This document shows, in pieces, positions 44,245 to 54,610 of a stretch of DNA of 64,000 nt. The DNA comes from Lycium barbarum (Eukaryota; Streptophyta; Magnoliopsida; Solanales; Solanaceae): contig NC_083348.1 in assembly GCF_019175385.1 (NCBI RefSeq), forward strand, positions 47,700,950-47,764,949, given 5' to 3'. Below the pieces are notes generated by a model. It saw nothing but the letters and a program-made list of their open reading frames with translations, was not told the origin of the DNA and searched no databases. Within the stretch, counting starts at the first letter, position 1. Each line of letters opens with the position of its first letter. A program made the position numbers and the translations under genes.

Positions 44245-45252
44245 AAGAACATTTGTTAGTAACGGGTCTTAGAAATGAAAGTCAAGAAAACAGAAAAATC
44301 TTTTTGGATTTTTCTTCTTCGTTTTTGGGTCGTATAAGTCTTTTACGAACCGTATAATATTATATGGTCCGTATAAGTCAGGATTGTTGGAGACAGAAAC
44401 TGCAGAAGCCCTAATGCGATATACGGACCGTATAATATTATACGGTCCGTATAACATCAGCTACTTATGAATTCCAATATAGTGCTTCTGCTATCCCGAC
44501 AATCCTATACGACCTTTCAGTAACAGGAGATCATCACACACACATACATTATTTCAATGGTTTCAATTCACCCAATCGGGTTACTTATACTTCACCCAAT
44601 TGTCACATTTTCAAAGTTCATTAGGATTCAATTTTTAGCAATTTTGGCGGGCATATCAATATTGGAATCCGAAATTCAAATTTGTCAACCGAAATGCCCT
44701 CCAACCCATTAGGGTGTTGATTTCTCAACCCCATGAAGTCAAAATAGCCTATTATACTCATCCCTATTTAGAAAAATCATGAACCATGGAAATTTTAACT
44801 AAAACCCTAGGTAAATCAACACCCAACAATTAAATTACACCCATATGAGCAAAATTAAAGAGTGAGGCATCAACATACCTATGTATTGATGATATTGAGA
44901 AGTATCCTTGAGGAAAAATTAGTGAAAACAAAGAAACAAACTAGTGAATTTTGAACAGAGAGTTTTCGGGTATGGTGAAGAATTGCAATGGGTTTTGGTG
45001 ATGAACTTGGATGTATTTATGGAAATTTAAGGTGGATTAGTCGTGGGTTGAAGATGTATGGTCGTGGGTTTTTTGATGCAGGAGAGTGGGAGTTAATGGA
45101 GGAAGTGGGTTGAAGAGAAAAAGGCGGGCCTCGTTTATTTGTATTAAAACCCTCTGTTCATGACCCTTTTTTTTCTTTTTTTTTACACAAGTTATACGGG
45201 TCGTATAAGATTATACGGTCGGTGTAACTTCAACTTTTTCTACTAACCCCTG
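44245..45252 (-). other. Element I spacer between integrase and env-position ORF (left part)
   Basis: Non-coding. It holds paired TTATACGGNCCGTATAA units at about 44340-44380 and 44420-44454, and one with a mismatch at 45192-45208. At 44900-45100 (plus) it reads like an untranslated region without coding signs. It continues at 49891 beyond the inserted LTRs. Confidence 0.6.
44420..44453. repeat. 34-bp perfect palindrome in the Athila spacer
   Basis: Two TATACGG/CCGTATA palindromes are joined by AATATT so that the whole 34 bp is self-complementary, centred at 44436/44437. A nearly perfect relative is in the LTR at about 40659-40692, and a decayed one at 44340-44380. Confidence 0.88.
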
Positions 45253-45332
45253 TGTTACACCTCGAAAAAATTTCATGTCGTCATATGATAGATAGACTAA
45301 CGCAGGGCGGAACGAATACAATGTTTCTATAA

Positions 45333-45337
45333 GTAAG
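45333..45337. repeat. Target-site duplication of solo LTR F, left copy (gtaag)
   Basis: gtaag here and at 48437-48441: a perfect match. Confidence 0.92.
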
Positions 45338-45624
45338 TGTTATATCCCGTATTTTATACATTCGGATATTTCAAGGTGGTCGTGGTAGGTTAAGGGAAAG
45401 ACTATGTTCCAAAATTATTTTAATATACAAGTTGTTTATTAATATGGAAATATTGAGAAAGGTTAAGGGTAAAGAGGGAAATTCACAAAATGGCTCATGG
45501 TAATATTGTGAAAGGCTAGGGGCAAAATGAGAATTTCACAAGAAGTCTTGAAAATTCTTGAAGAAGCCAAGTTGGCCGTGAGGCATATAAGTATATGTCC
45601 ACATTTTTATTTAATAAGGCTAAT

Positions 45625-45630
<6 letters not shown>

Positions 45631-45692
<62 letters not shown>
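45631..45692. repeat. (TA)n microsatellite
   Basis: About 31 uninterrupted TA units in LTR F. Confidence 0.95.
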
Positions 45693-45693
<1 letters not shown>

Positions 45694-45791
45694 ACCAAGC
45701 TTGTTACATAAGCCAAGTGGTCATATTTGCTATTTTAAGAAAGTTCAAGAAAAATGGAGAAGGGGACATGTGTCCACCTTGTATTGGTAGA

Positions 45792-45793
<2 letters not shown>

Positions 45794-45848
<55 letters not shown>
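45794..45848. repeat. (TA)n microsatellite
   Basis: About 27 TA units, 100 bp after the first run and also within LTR F. Confidence 0.95.
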
Positions 45849-45855
<7 letters not shown>

Positions 45856-46770
45856 TTGATGACAAAATAAGGGGAAACTCATCATTTTGACTCTAGAATC
45901 TTGGAGGAAAAAAGAAAAGAAGAAGGAGAAAGGAAATATAGGAGGTTCGGCCATGGCTTAAAAAATTGAGGCCATGGATATTGATCAAGAAAAATTATTT
46001 CTTCTAGCTTTCCTACTAATTTGAAGGTCCTCTTTAACATGAGAAAATTGTTGGAGCAAGAAAACCATTCATTCTTGCAAGTTCATGACCCTAGCCAAGT
46101 AAGAAGACAAGTGGAAAAAGGTATGTATTCAATCTTCTTTTCATATGTTATGGATGCTTTGTATATGTTGTAGAGTGAGGAATGAATGAAATTCATGAAA
46201 TATGTAAGTATAGGGGTGTGGCCGAATGGAGGTGGTGGTGTAGAAGTGATGAATTAATTTTATTTAGTAGTTTGATTGTTGTGTTGTGGATTCCATGATG
46301 TAAAATGAAGGTTTGGTGGCTTGAAATGAATTTGAAATTGTTTGTGCATTATTGAAGAAGTTAGTGTGACATTAGTGTGGTTTCTTATATTTGTAAGAAT
46401 TAATTTGTTAATGTATGGGTTGTTGACATAATTCATGAATTTGGAAGTGAGACATGTGTTGGAAGATTGTAAGTTGGGTTGTTGTGGTTGAATTTGAAAG
46501 AAGGAAATAGGTTGTTATTGTTCTTGTTGAATTTGGAAGGCTTCGGGTGAAGTATTGTGTTGATTGAGTCGTTTTGAATGCTATGTGAATTGAATTGAAT
46601 ATAAATGAAATGTCGTTGAATTGTACGACAAAGGTTGTTAATGTTAGAATGCGTCTTGAGTTGATTGTTTATGTTGTTGGCACGATTGTTGGTGTTGTTG
46701 ATAGTTTGGCCGAGTTGAATTCTCAGATTGTTGATTGATGATTTGGGCCGAGTTAGATTCTCGGGGATGG

Positions 46771-46807
46771 TGTATTTACAGGGGAGATGCTGCCGAAATT
46801 TTGGCAA
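46771..46807 (+). promoter_or_regulatory. Putative core-promoter block, LTR F
   Basis: TGTATTTACAGGGGAGATGC, then TGCCGAAATTTTGGCA: a TATA-like element directly followed by the block shared with E, J and L. Confidence 0.45.
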
Positions 46808-47458
46808 ATCATAAGTGAATTTATTTGAAAGAGTAAGACAAGTATATGTCGATGAATCTAACGATTGTGTCAATCTTCTTGAACGTAGGCTAGCGATAAC
46901 GAGCTTGGACAATTAAGCGTAGCTAATAGGACGTGGAACTGGTATGTTAAGGCTCGTCCCTTTCTTTCAAGGCATGATTCCGATGCTATGATTTCATAAT
47001 TGCTTCCATAATTTCCTTGTTTTCAAAAGTTAGATGTTTATGATTCTAAGGCATGATTCTCTTCCCGATAACTCGTAAATGTTTTTCCAAAGTGTCCGTA
47101 TTCTACCAAAACAGAGGTTTATGATTTTGTAAGATCTTATGACAATAACGATGGATATGTTTCACAATGACAATGATGATATCAAGGATGAGCATATTTC
47201 TATGATGACTATGATAAGAATGATTTTCCAAAAATGGCTTCTGAAACGTTCGTAGAAGGTTCTGTACTTCAAACGCTCATAACTTTCTTATACTAAATCG
47301 GATTGACCCGAAACTTGTTTCTGAGCTTTCAGGTGTCGATTTATGTATGTACCCATCGAGTCTTAAAAATTTGTTCCATGTGCATATGCATATGAAGCGA
47401 CGCCTTATGAGACTTATGATCTTATTCCATGTTCTCTTAACGCTGTCATTCGTTGCTA

Positions 47459-47495
47459 GTCTCATCTTATAATAATTGTTCCTTCAAGGTGAGAC
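47459..47495 (+). promoter_or_regulatory. Conserved GTCTCA/TGAGAC hairpin, LTR F
   Basis: GTCTCATCTT and AAGGTGAGAC pair with one mismatch around an AT-rich loop. Reverse-oriented homologue of the hairpins in A and E. Confidence 0.5.
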
Positions 47496-47600
47496 AAAGT
47501 TATGATGATTATTCCATAATGAAATCGGAGGTTACCGACCTTACGTCACTCCGATGGAGTTATAGCTTTTGATTGGGCTCTTATGCATGCTTAAGTTGTG

Positions 47601-47818
47601 ATGATTACACCGCGCCTATACGGCCGGGCAGCACCGCTAAGGCGGGCGGCTTATGGATGATTACACCGCGCCTATACGGCCAGGCAGCACCGCTAAGGCG
47701 GGCGGCTTATGGATAATAACACCGTGTCTATATGGCACGGGAAGCACCACTAGTGGGCGGGGTGAGATGATTACCCCGGACGCGGGAGGCCTGGACGCGG
47801 GAGGCCCGGACGCGGGCT
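47601..47818 (+). repeat. GC-rich tandem repeats in LTR F
   Basis: Copies of a 56-bp unit start at 47601, 47657 and 47713 (the third diverged); each has CGGCCGGGCAGC-like and GCTAAGGCGGGCGGC parts able to fold. Three units of a 15-bp GGACGCGGGAGGCC repeat follow at 47777-47818. A shorter diverged version is in LTR H (49155-49290). Confidence 0.85.
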
Positions 47819-47988
47819 AATGATGATATTTGACTCAGACAGCTTATGTATGCATGAAAGTGAAAGTGAGCATGCATGATTTCGCCTTAAGAGGCAAGCA
47901 GTTACAGCCATACCTTTTCTTTTATCTTCCATATTTCCTTATTATATTGTTGTTCATGTTCTGTCCATATTATCATGTTATCATTTAT

Positions 47989-48060
47989 GCCTTACATACT
48001 CAGTACATTGCTCGTACTAATGTCCCTTCTTGTGGACGCTGCGTTTCATGCCACGCAGGT
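47989..48060 (+). promoter_or_regulatory. Shared LTR block with CAGTAC hairpin, LTR F
   Basis: CCTTACATACTCAGTACATT then GCTCGTACTAATGTCC and GTGGACGCTGCGTTTCATGC. Plus-strand version of the block in A, B, C, E and L. Confidence 0.6.
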
Positions 48061-49460
48061 ACACCCAGATGAGTAGAAGATGTTTCAGCGGAGTTGGCAA
48101 GCTCCATTTGCTCTGGAGTGTTGCCGGGTCAGAGTGCTATGTTATGATGTCTTGTTCGAAGTTAGAGACTTTGCAGACAGAGTCGTGGGTATAGAGTGTG
48201 GGTATTGTAAGCGGCTCCACCAGCCGAAGTGTTACTATGTTTCATGTTACGAGTTTCATGTGATGATAGATCTTATTTGAATTGAGTACAATGAAAGGAA
48301 GCTTTACTATGTATTTCATTTCTGTGCGATTTAAGAAGTCCAAGAGATTATGTATGTAATACGAGTCAGCGGGTTCGCTCGGCTCCGAATATGGGGTCGG
48401 GTGCCCATCACACCCTAGTAAGATCGGGGTGTGACAGTAAGAAAGGTTATTTAACAATTCTAACTAAGTTTTCAAAGACGTTGGAAGTAAGAGGAGAAAG
48501 TTCCTTAAGAAAGGTAAAGCATATGTTGTGTTTTGGAAAAGTTCCATAAAGTACAAAGATAATGTTCATTTAACGATGTCTTAGAGAAGAGTTATAACAC
48601 CCTTTAGATTGTTAATGAAGTGTCAAACAAGTGTTAAGAAGGTTCTATAAGGATTGGATATCAAACGAACGACAGAAAATTTCAGAGAGGTGGGGTTATA
48701 CTGTTACACCTCGAAAAAATTCCCGTTGGTATGCAAGTAAATGAACTAATGATGTGTGCGAGGAGTGCGAGTGACATGGTTTTCCCTTATATATTCTCTA
48801 TGACCTTCTTACATTCCGGAAATTAGGAGTCTATGATCATTAAGAGCCCCATATGAGGTAAAGATAAGAGATATGTTATAAGTATAATAATGATGATGAT
48901 TAGCTTAAGTCTAAAGATTCTAAAGCTCGTGATGTGGCATTTCTATGAAGCTAACGATCCTAATTGTGGTTCTTTGACATTGTTCATTGTCTTAAACTCA
49001 CTTTATTATGTTAGTTCCTTTAAGGTGAGGCAGAACGCTTATGAATACTCCATAATGGAATCGGGGGTCCACGACCTTACATCACCCCGATAGAGTATAG
49101 TCTGTCTTTGAGTTTTTATGCATGATTCATGAAAAGTATATGATAATGATATTACACCGCACCTATATGGCCGGGCAGACACCGCTAAGGCGGGCAACAT
49201 ATACACCATGTCTAGATGGCATGGGCAGACACCACTAGTGGGCGGCATGAGATGGTTTCCCCAGACGTGGGAGGCCTGGACGTGGGCTAATGATGATCAC
49301 ACCGTACCTATATGGTCGGGCAACTTATTTATATGTATAAATGAGATGATGATGTTTATGATGTAAGCTAGCATGCATTGTTCCATCTTAAGTGATCTTC
49401 AGTTACAGGTTGTTTCCTCACTTGATGACCTCTATTTCTTGATATGCTATTATTGTTCAT

Positions 49461-49530
49461 GCCTTACATACTCAGTACAATGTTCGTACTGATGTCCTTT
49501 TCTTTGGATGCTGTGTTCATACCCACAAGT
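49461..49530 (+). promoter_or_regulatory. Shared LTR block with CAGTAC hairpin, LTR H
   Basis: GCCTTACATACTCAGTACAA then TGTTCGTACTGATGTCC and TTTGGATGCTG. The arms CAGTAC/GTACTG are intact. Confidence 0.6.
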
Positions 49531-49773
49531 AGACAGGGAGACGGTGCAGGTCCGTAGGAGCTTATCGGCGGATCTACAAGAGCACTCCATTATTCTGGAT
49601 GTGCTATTTTGAGGTATTCTTTTGTGTACATATTTGGGCACGACGGGGTCCTGTCCCGTCCATATGTCTAGTACTCTAGTCGAGGCTCGTAGATATGTAT
49701 GTGTGGGTAGTATGGTCTCATGAATCCATAATTTTATATGTGTATATCATTTTTGTAGCCATGAGAGCTCACT

Positions 49774-49797
49774 CACACACACACACACACACACACA
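49774..49797. repeat. (AC)n microsatellite in LTR H
   Basis: About 12 AC units, followed by ATATAT. Confidence 0.95.
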
Positions 49798-49890
49798 TAT
49801 ATAGAGGCATATGTTGCCCTTAAGATCATGTATGTTAAAGTTGGGTATGATGACTAGCAGGATGAATGGTGCTCGGTAGTTTGAGCACAT

Positions 49891-50274
49891 CTTAATTACA
49901 CAATCAATTATACAGCCCGCATAGATTTATACGATCCGTGAAAATGATCGTGTATGAAGGATGTCTTCAAATAGTGTTCTGTCTATGTTCCTTACCTTTT
50001 ACGACTAGATTATACGACCTGTATAATATTATACAGACCGTATAAGTCCAGTTTCCTCCAGTCTTCAGTGATTTTTTTTTTTGCACTTTTCATCCTGCAC
50101 CAAAACAAACATTACCCTACACACGCCCTATCTAAGTTACAAAAATTTCAAAAGCAACAAAAATTACACATGGGTTGCCTCCTTAGAAGTGCTTGATTTT
50201 ATGTTGTAGCACAACGGTGTTGCCATTTTACTCCTAGTCAAGATTCTCCGGGTCAACATTCGTTCCAAGGTGCT
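49891..50274 (-). other. Element I spacer between integrase and env-position ORF (right part)
   Basis: Non-coding. It has a decayed palindrome pair at about 50010-50046 and the stretch ACACATGGGTTGCCTCCTTA near 50167, a sequence I know from Athila elements just after pol. Continues at 45252. Confidence 0.6.
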
Positions 50275-50769
50275 TCAATCGGTATCGGTCAACTCTCCAT
50301 CAACCATTCCATGATAGTGCTTCACCCTCTGCCCGTTTACCTTAAATGTCCGAGTTCCATCTCCGGACTTCAGTTCAATCGCCCTATGGGGTGAAATACT
50401 TACCACCTCAAACGGACCCGACAACCTTGATTTTAGCTTGCCCGGTAGCAGTTTCAACCGAGAGTTAAACAGCAAGACGGGATCACCCTTGTAGAATTCT
50501 CGCTTGAGCATTTTCTTATCATGATACTGCTTCATCCTTTCTTTATATAGTACTGCACTTTCATATGCCTGGTACCGGAATTCATCCATCTCATTAAGTT
50601 GAAACAACCTAAGTTTGGTCGCCTCTTCCCAATCCATGTTCAATTTCTTCAAGGCCCACATAGCTTTATGTTCAAGTTCAACTGGCAGCTGACAAGGTTT
50701 GCCAAAAACTAGCTTGAAGGGTGTCCCAATCAGAGTCTTAAAAGCAGTCTGGTAAGCCCATAGAGCATA
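50275..50769 (-). pseudogene. Element I integrase C-terminal part
   Basis: An open frame without stops from the J border to TAA at 50275. Motifs: [98 protein letters not shown] and [11 protein letters not shown]. These are Athila-lineage features; the last parts form the small beta-barrel that binds DNA. There is no chromodomain. The N-terminal and catalytic parts lie at 53357-54100, separated by solo LTR J. Confidence 0.88.
50765..50769. repeat. Target-site duplication of solo LTR J, left copy (gcata)
   Basis: gcata here and gcatc at 53352-53356: four of five match. The integrase codons on both sides (DDA, then ALWAY) join across it. Confidence 0.75.
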
Positions 50770-51674
50770 TGTCACACCCCGTACTTTCAGAGAAGCACTT
50801 AGTAAATTTGAACATAAGTATGTCGAGCTATGGCTAAGTAAAATAACTTTGGAATATAAGGAGCAAGCATTATTAAGTATATTTAATGAGTGAAGGATGT
50901 ATATAAGGTATACCAGAAGGTTTTATAAGGAAATGAGTGGAAGAAACGTAGTATGACTTTGAAGAAAGGATGGTAAAGTTTCGTGTGGAGATTTTGGTCC
51001 AACTTCAGAGAAGAATATCTCTTAGCATATGAAGTGTTTTAAGGTGTTTCAAAATCCTAAAATGAATTTTTTCGAGTCTAGTTTGCAACACAACAAATCG
51101 CTCGTCGATAGGACATCGGAGTAGAGAATTATGGACGTTACAAGTTCGGCTGACAAAGCAGAAACGCTGCTACAGTAACCGGGCTGCTACAGTGCTGCTA
51201 CAGTGACCCTGACCCGAATTTGACCCACTATTTAAGGACCAAATCTGATCCTAAACCTCATTTTTCAGCCAAGAATTCTCCAAATATTTCCCAAATCTTC
51301 TAGAAAATTCTCCCAACTTCTGTCCACTAGATTTTAATGCGAATTAAGTATAATCTCCGGATTTAAGTTTAGACAACGCGTAGTTGCGATTATACTATTG
51401 TATTGCGGTGAATATTGGTTGGAATTCAAGGCAAATATTGGAGATATCACGGTACTAGCGGGAATAAGTTATGAATCTCTCCCTATTGATATGGATATAA
51501 GTTTATTTACGGAAGTAGAGTTGTAGAATAATCGTATAGTAGATTTGTTGGTGGAAAAATTGGACAAATGTTGTGTGGGATATTTTATGGAATATGTTGG
51601 TATTGATAATATTGTGGTTGATTTTGGTATTGTTGTTATTGTTGTTGGTTGCTGGATTATGATTTCGGGTTAGG

Positions 51675-51711
51675 CATATAAACAGGGGAGATGCTGCCCA
51701 AATTTCGGCAG
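51675..51711 (+). promoter_or_regulatory. Putative TATA box and core-promoter block, LTR J
   Basis: CATATAAACAGGGGAGATGC, then TGCCCAAATTTCGGCAG. The clearest example of a TATA box directly followed by the shared GGGGAGATGCTGCC block. Confidence 0.5.
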
Positions 51712-52329
51712 ATTCTAAAGGGAGTTTAATTAAAGGCTTAAGACAAGTGTATGATGGTGAGCCGAATAATAGTATGAACGATTTTATATGTAGATTACAA
51801 GTCAGGAGATAAGTTGGAAGGTCAAGGAGCAAGATTCCAGGTATGTTAAGGCTAAACCTTTCTTTCTTAAGGCATGATTCCTTTGTTGTGAACCTATGTA
51901 TGACATCTTCAATAAATTCATTTCTAAAGGTACCAAAGCTTATAGTTCCCGTTGTTCTTGTGATATCCTTGAGCTTGTTTCATAGTTATTGATGTTGATC
52001 ATATCTTATGACTTTGTTCCTTCATGGTGAGACGCGTTCATGATGACGGTTCTATAAAAATAATCCAATGAGTTTAGGAACACGTTCTTAAGGAATGTTT
52101 TATAGGACATGAATAGAGTGCTAGTAGAGGATCCCTAATGAGGTATTTAGTGTTCGAAGAGAGGTTTATGTTGTATCTTAGGATTTAGTTATAGTCTAGT
52201 CAAGCTGGAAGAAGTACTAATGGCCTGAGTTGTGCTTATAAGTCTTATGTGATTATGTAGACCCTCCGGGTTAAGTGATGACCACGGGAAGTGCATAGAG
52301 ATTACTTGTAGAAGTTTAGTTATGATGTT

Positions 52330-52555
52330 GATTATAATTACCACTGGTCTACGACCAGTTGGGAAGATGTATATATTTACCACTGGACTGCAGCCAGTCG
52401 GGCAGTTACCACCGTGCTACGGCCGGTCGGGCAGTTACCGCTGATCAGTCGGGCAGTTGCGCTCTACCGTCGGGCGATAATCGGATGGGCAGTTATTACC
52501 ATCGGACTGCTGCCGGTCGGGCAGTTACCACTAATCAGTTGGGCAGTTAGTATAG
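52330..52555 (+). repeat. Hairpin-rich tandem array in LTR J
   Basis: Irregular units of about 20-40 bp contain CAGTCGGGCAGTTACCAC or close variants. Many fold on themselves, e.g. ACTGGTCTACGACCAGT near 52343-52359 and GGACTGCAGCCAGTC near 52385. Same relative place as the arrays of A, F and H. Confidence 0.8.
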
Positions 52556-52835
52556 GATAATTTGTAAGATAAAGGCACAGTACTGTACATAGATATGGTT
52601 AAGCATGCGGAACATGTATCATATATGGATCGGGTTACACGCCGCAACACATGTTCAGATAACGTTTGATGATAAGGCAACTAGGACTATGGTAGGGTAT
52701 ACAGACCTAGTAAAGATCGCAAAAAGATGAAGAGGTATGTATACATATTCTAGATTTCCATTGGTAGCTCAGAAATGCCAGGTTGATTCTTGTTCTTCTC
52801 ATCTTTAGTATATGGCTATTTTATTGCACTTTCCG

Positions 52836-52909
52836 CCTTGCATACTCAGTACATTGCTCGTACTGACGTCCCTTTTGCTGGGGGCGCTGCGTTTCATACT
52901 TGCAGGTCT
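52836..52909 (+). promoter_or_regulatory. Shared LTR block with CAGTAC/GTACTG hairpin, LTR J
   Basis: CTTGCATACTCAGTACATTG then CTCGTACTGACGTCCC and GGGCGCTGCGTTTCATAC. Arms intact around a 7-nt loop. Confidence 0.6.
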
Positions 52910-53356
52910 TGAGATACAGCTTGACGGATCTTTCAGTAAGGATACCAACTCAGCAGGCAGAGTCGTGGCGCTCCACTTGCTTCGGAGTTGCCCTGTGAGT
53001 CAGCATGGCTGCATATGCATTTGCATGGTTATGGCAGGGCCCTGTTCTGGCCACTTTATGTCGTGTACTTCTGTAGAGGCTCGTAGACAGATATGCACAG
53101 TTAGATATCTTATAATTAACTCGACTTGTACTATGTTGTGTCATTATTATGGATAGCCTTACCGGCACATGCACTCGAGATTAGTTTGAAGACATAAGTA
53201 TGTTATCTTTTGGGCTTGTGCCCCTATAGCTTTTAGTACCTTGGTCTTATGTTGCCTTTCGAGATACAGAAAACATGAGTTACAGTTGGTTCACTCGGTT
53301 CCCGTAGGGTGCCGAGTGCCAGTCACACCTTACCAAGGTTGGGGTGTGACAGCATC

Positions 53357-53773
53357 ATCAAGCTTGCGAGCTCAATCAATTTTGTTTGCATTCACCATTT
53401 TATCTAGAATACTCTTGATCTCCCAATTGGAGACTTCAACTTTCCCACTTGTCTGAGGATGATAAGGCATTGCCACCCTATGTTTGACACCATACTTGTC
53501 CATCAATCCCACGAAGGCTCTATTGTAAAAGTGAGAACCACCATCACTGATTATATCCCTCGGAGTACCAAATCGAGTAAATATGTTTTTCTTTAGGAAC
53601 CCCATGACATTCTTGGCCTCATTGATAGGTAAAGCCACCGCTTCTACCCATTTCGACACATAGTCCACAACAACCAAGATGTACTTCATGCCTCCAGAGC
53701 TCACAAAGGGTCCCATGAAATCAATCCCCCAGATATCGAACACCTCCACTTCTATCACAAAGTTGATAGGCAT
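53357..53773 (-). pseudogene. Element I integrase catalytic core
   Basis: The frame from 53773 shows [12 protein letters not shown] (first catalytic Asp), [30 protein letters not shown] (second Asp) and [20 protein letters not shown] (Glu), so the D,D,E triad is present. A TGA near 53370 stands where Trp is usual in this lineage (D-stop-ARKLDDA). The next codons run into the TSD of J and resume at 50769. Confidence 0.87.
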
Positions 53774-54300
53774 CTTTTGCCTTCTGCCTATACTCCCTTG
53801 CCTCTGACACTGATAACAAGACCGCAGTAATAGATTTGCATCATGAAAGATAGTTGGCCAGTAGGAACCGAATTCAAGAACTTTAGCAGTAGTCCGGTTA
53901 CCACTACGATGACCCCCACTGGAGAGTCATGGCATGTCTTTAGAATGTCCATCACTTCACTTTCGGGAACACAACGCCGAATGATGTTATCAGTGCATGT
54001 TCTGAACAAGTAGGGCTCGTCCCAATAGTATTGACGAGAATCCAGCAAGAACTTCTTCTTTTGGTATGCCTTGTTCTCCTCTGGAATTATGCCTGTCCCC
54101 AAATAGTTGGAAATGTCTGTATACCATGGTGCCACTTTCACTGACACAGCCAACACCCTCTCATCTGGAAATGCATCATCGATATCTAGCTTATCCGAAG
54201 GTCTCCCGGCTTCTTCAAGCCTAGAGAGATGGTCAGCAACCTGATTCTTAGTTAACTTGCGGTCTTTCACCTCGAAATCAAACTCTTGCAATAACAACAC
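53774..54300 (-). pseudogene. Element I RNase H end and integrase zinc-finger region
   Basis: The frame 53788-54300 begins in LLLQEFDFEVKDRKLTKNQV and VADHLSRLE (RNase H tail and linker) and goes on to the integrase N-terminus [20 protein letters not shown]. There an indel shifts the frame: the expected GGHH-type zinc finger is read as VGVIVVV. The matching CxxC end near 53800 lies in another frame. Confidence 0.82.
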
Positions 54301-54610
54301 CTATCAGATCAATTTCAGCTCAGCTTCCTTCTTCACCATCAGGTATTTCAATACGGCATGATCAGTGTATACCACAATTTTGGACCCCAACAGATAGGCC
54401 CGAAACTTCTCAAAAGCAAAAACTATCGCGAGCAGCTCTTTCTCCGTCACTGTGTAATTCATCTGAGCAACATTCAATGTTCTACTTGCTAAGCACAGCA
54501 CTGATAGAAAAGCCATTTGCATCACACATCAAATCAAATGGTAGAGACTAGTCAGGAGAAACAATAATAGGGGTTGTGGTCAATCGCTCCTTCAATCCCT
54601 CGAATGCCTT
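54301..54610 (-). pseudogene. Element I RNase H, first part
   Basis: A short frame (54304-54525) with NYTVTEKELLAIVFAFEKFR (catalytic Glu region) and VVYTDHAVLKYLM (Asp). The preceding LMCDA motif near 54525 is in frame upstream, but a stop near 54552 splits it. A stop at 54301-54303 separates it from the tail. It completes the RT-RNase H unit. Confidence 0.82.

Larger units (their letters stand above)
45338..48436 (+). mobile_element. Solo LTR F
   Basis: The 3099-bp sequence runs from TGTTATATCCCG to GGGGTGTGACA with a perfect TSD and no internal domain. It contains two (TA)n runs, a core-promoter-like block (46771-46807), the GTCTCA...TGAGAC hairpin (47459-47495), a 56-bp tandem repeat (47601-47770), 15-bp repeats (47777-47818) and the CAGTAC block (47989-48060). 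Its start matches E and M. The (TA)n runs give false open frames of alternating Ile-Tyr. Confidence 0.92.
45253..48701 (+). mobile_element. LTR G: B-like LTR fragment, split by solo LTR F
   Basis: It starts TGTTACACCTCGAAAAAATT at 45253, continues at 48442-48701 after F and its TSD, and is then cut by LTR H. The part after F matches the U3 start of LTR B in sense orientation (GAGTTATAAC...AGATTGTTAATGAAG then TTCTATAAGGATTGGA). Only about 350 bp of its beginning are left; I cannot find its end. It lies in the spacer of element I. Confidence 0.6.
48702..49890 (+). mobile_element. LTR H, fragment inserted in G
   Basis: It starts TGTTACACCTCGAAAAAATT at 48702 and carries the GACCTTACATCACCCCGAT segment, a GC-rich repeat part, the CAGTAC block (49461-49530), GAGGCTCGTAGATATGTATG, an (AC)n run (49774-49797) and an end reading GGTGCTCGGTAG, after which Athila spacer resumes. 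It is short for these families and lacks the usual final GGGTCGTGACA, so internal and 3' deletions are likely. The presumed left TSD tatac (48697-48701) has no clear partner. Confidence 0.6.
50770..53351 (+). mobile_element. Solo LTR J, inserted in Athila integrase
   Basis: The 2582-bp sequence runs from TGTCACACCCCGTAC to TTGGGGTGTGACA, without internal domains. It holds a TATA and promoter-like block (51675-51711), a hairpin-rich tandem array (52330-52555) and the CAGTAC block (52836-52909). CTGCTACAGTGCTGCTACAG near 51188-51205 is a short direct repeat. Confidence 0.87.

Noticed and set aside
45527..45954. Open frames rich in Ile-Tyr repeats
   Set aside because: Translation of (TA)n microsatellites in all frames, not genes.
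46433..46912. 159-codon minus-strand frame rich in Asn
   Set aside because: It is antisense to LTR F, arises from GTT-rich sequence, has no domain and lies within a solo LTR.
51503..51832. 109-codon minus-strand frame rich in Asn and Thr
   Set aside because: It overlaps the promoter-like block of solo LTR J in antisense; composition-driven.
52359..52550. 63-codon frame with repeated Gly-Ser-Tyr
   Set aside because: Translation of the tandem hairpin array in LTR J.
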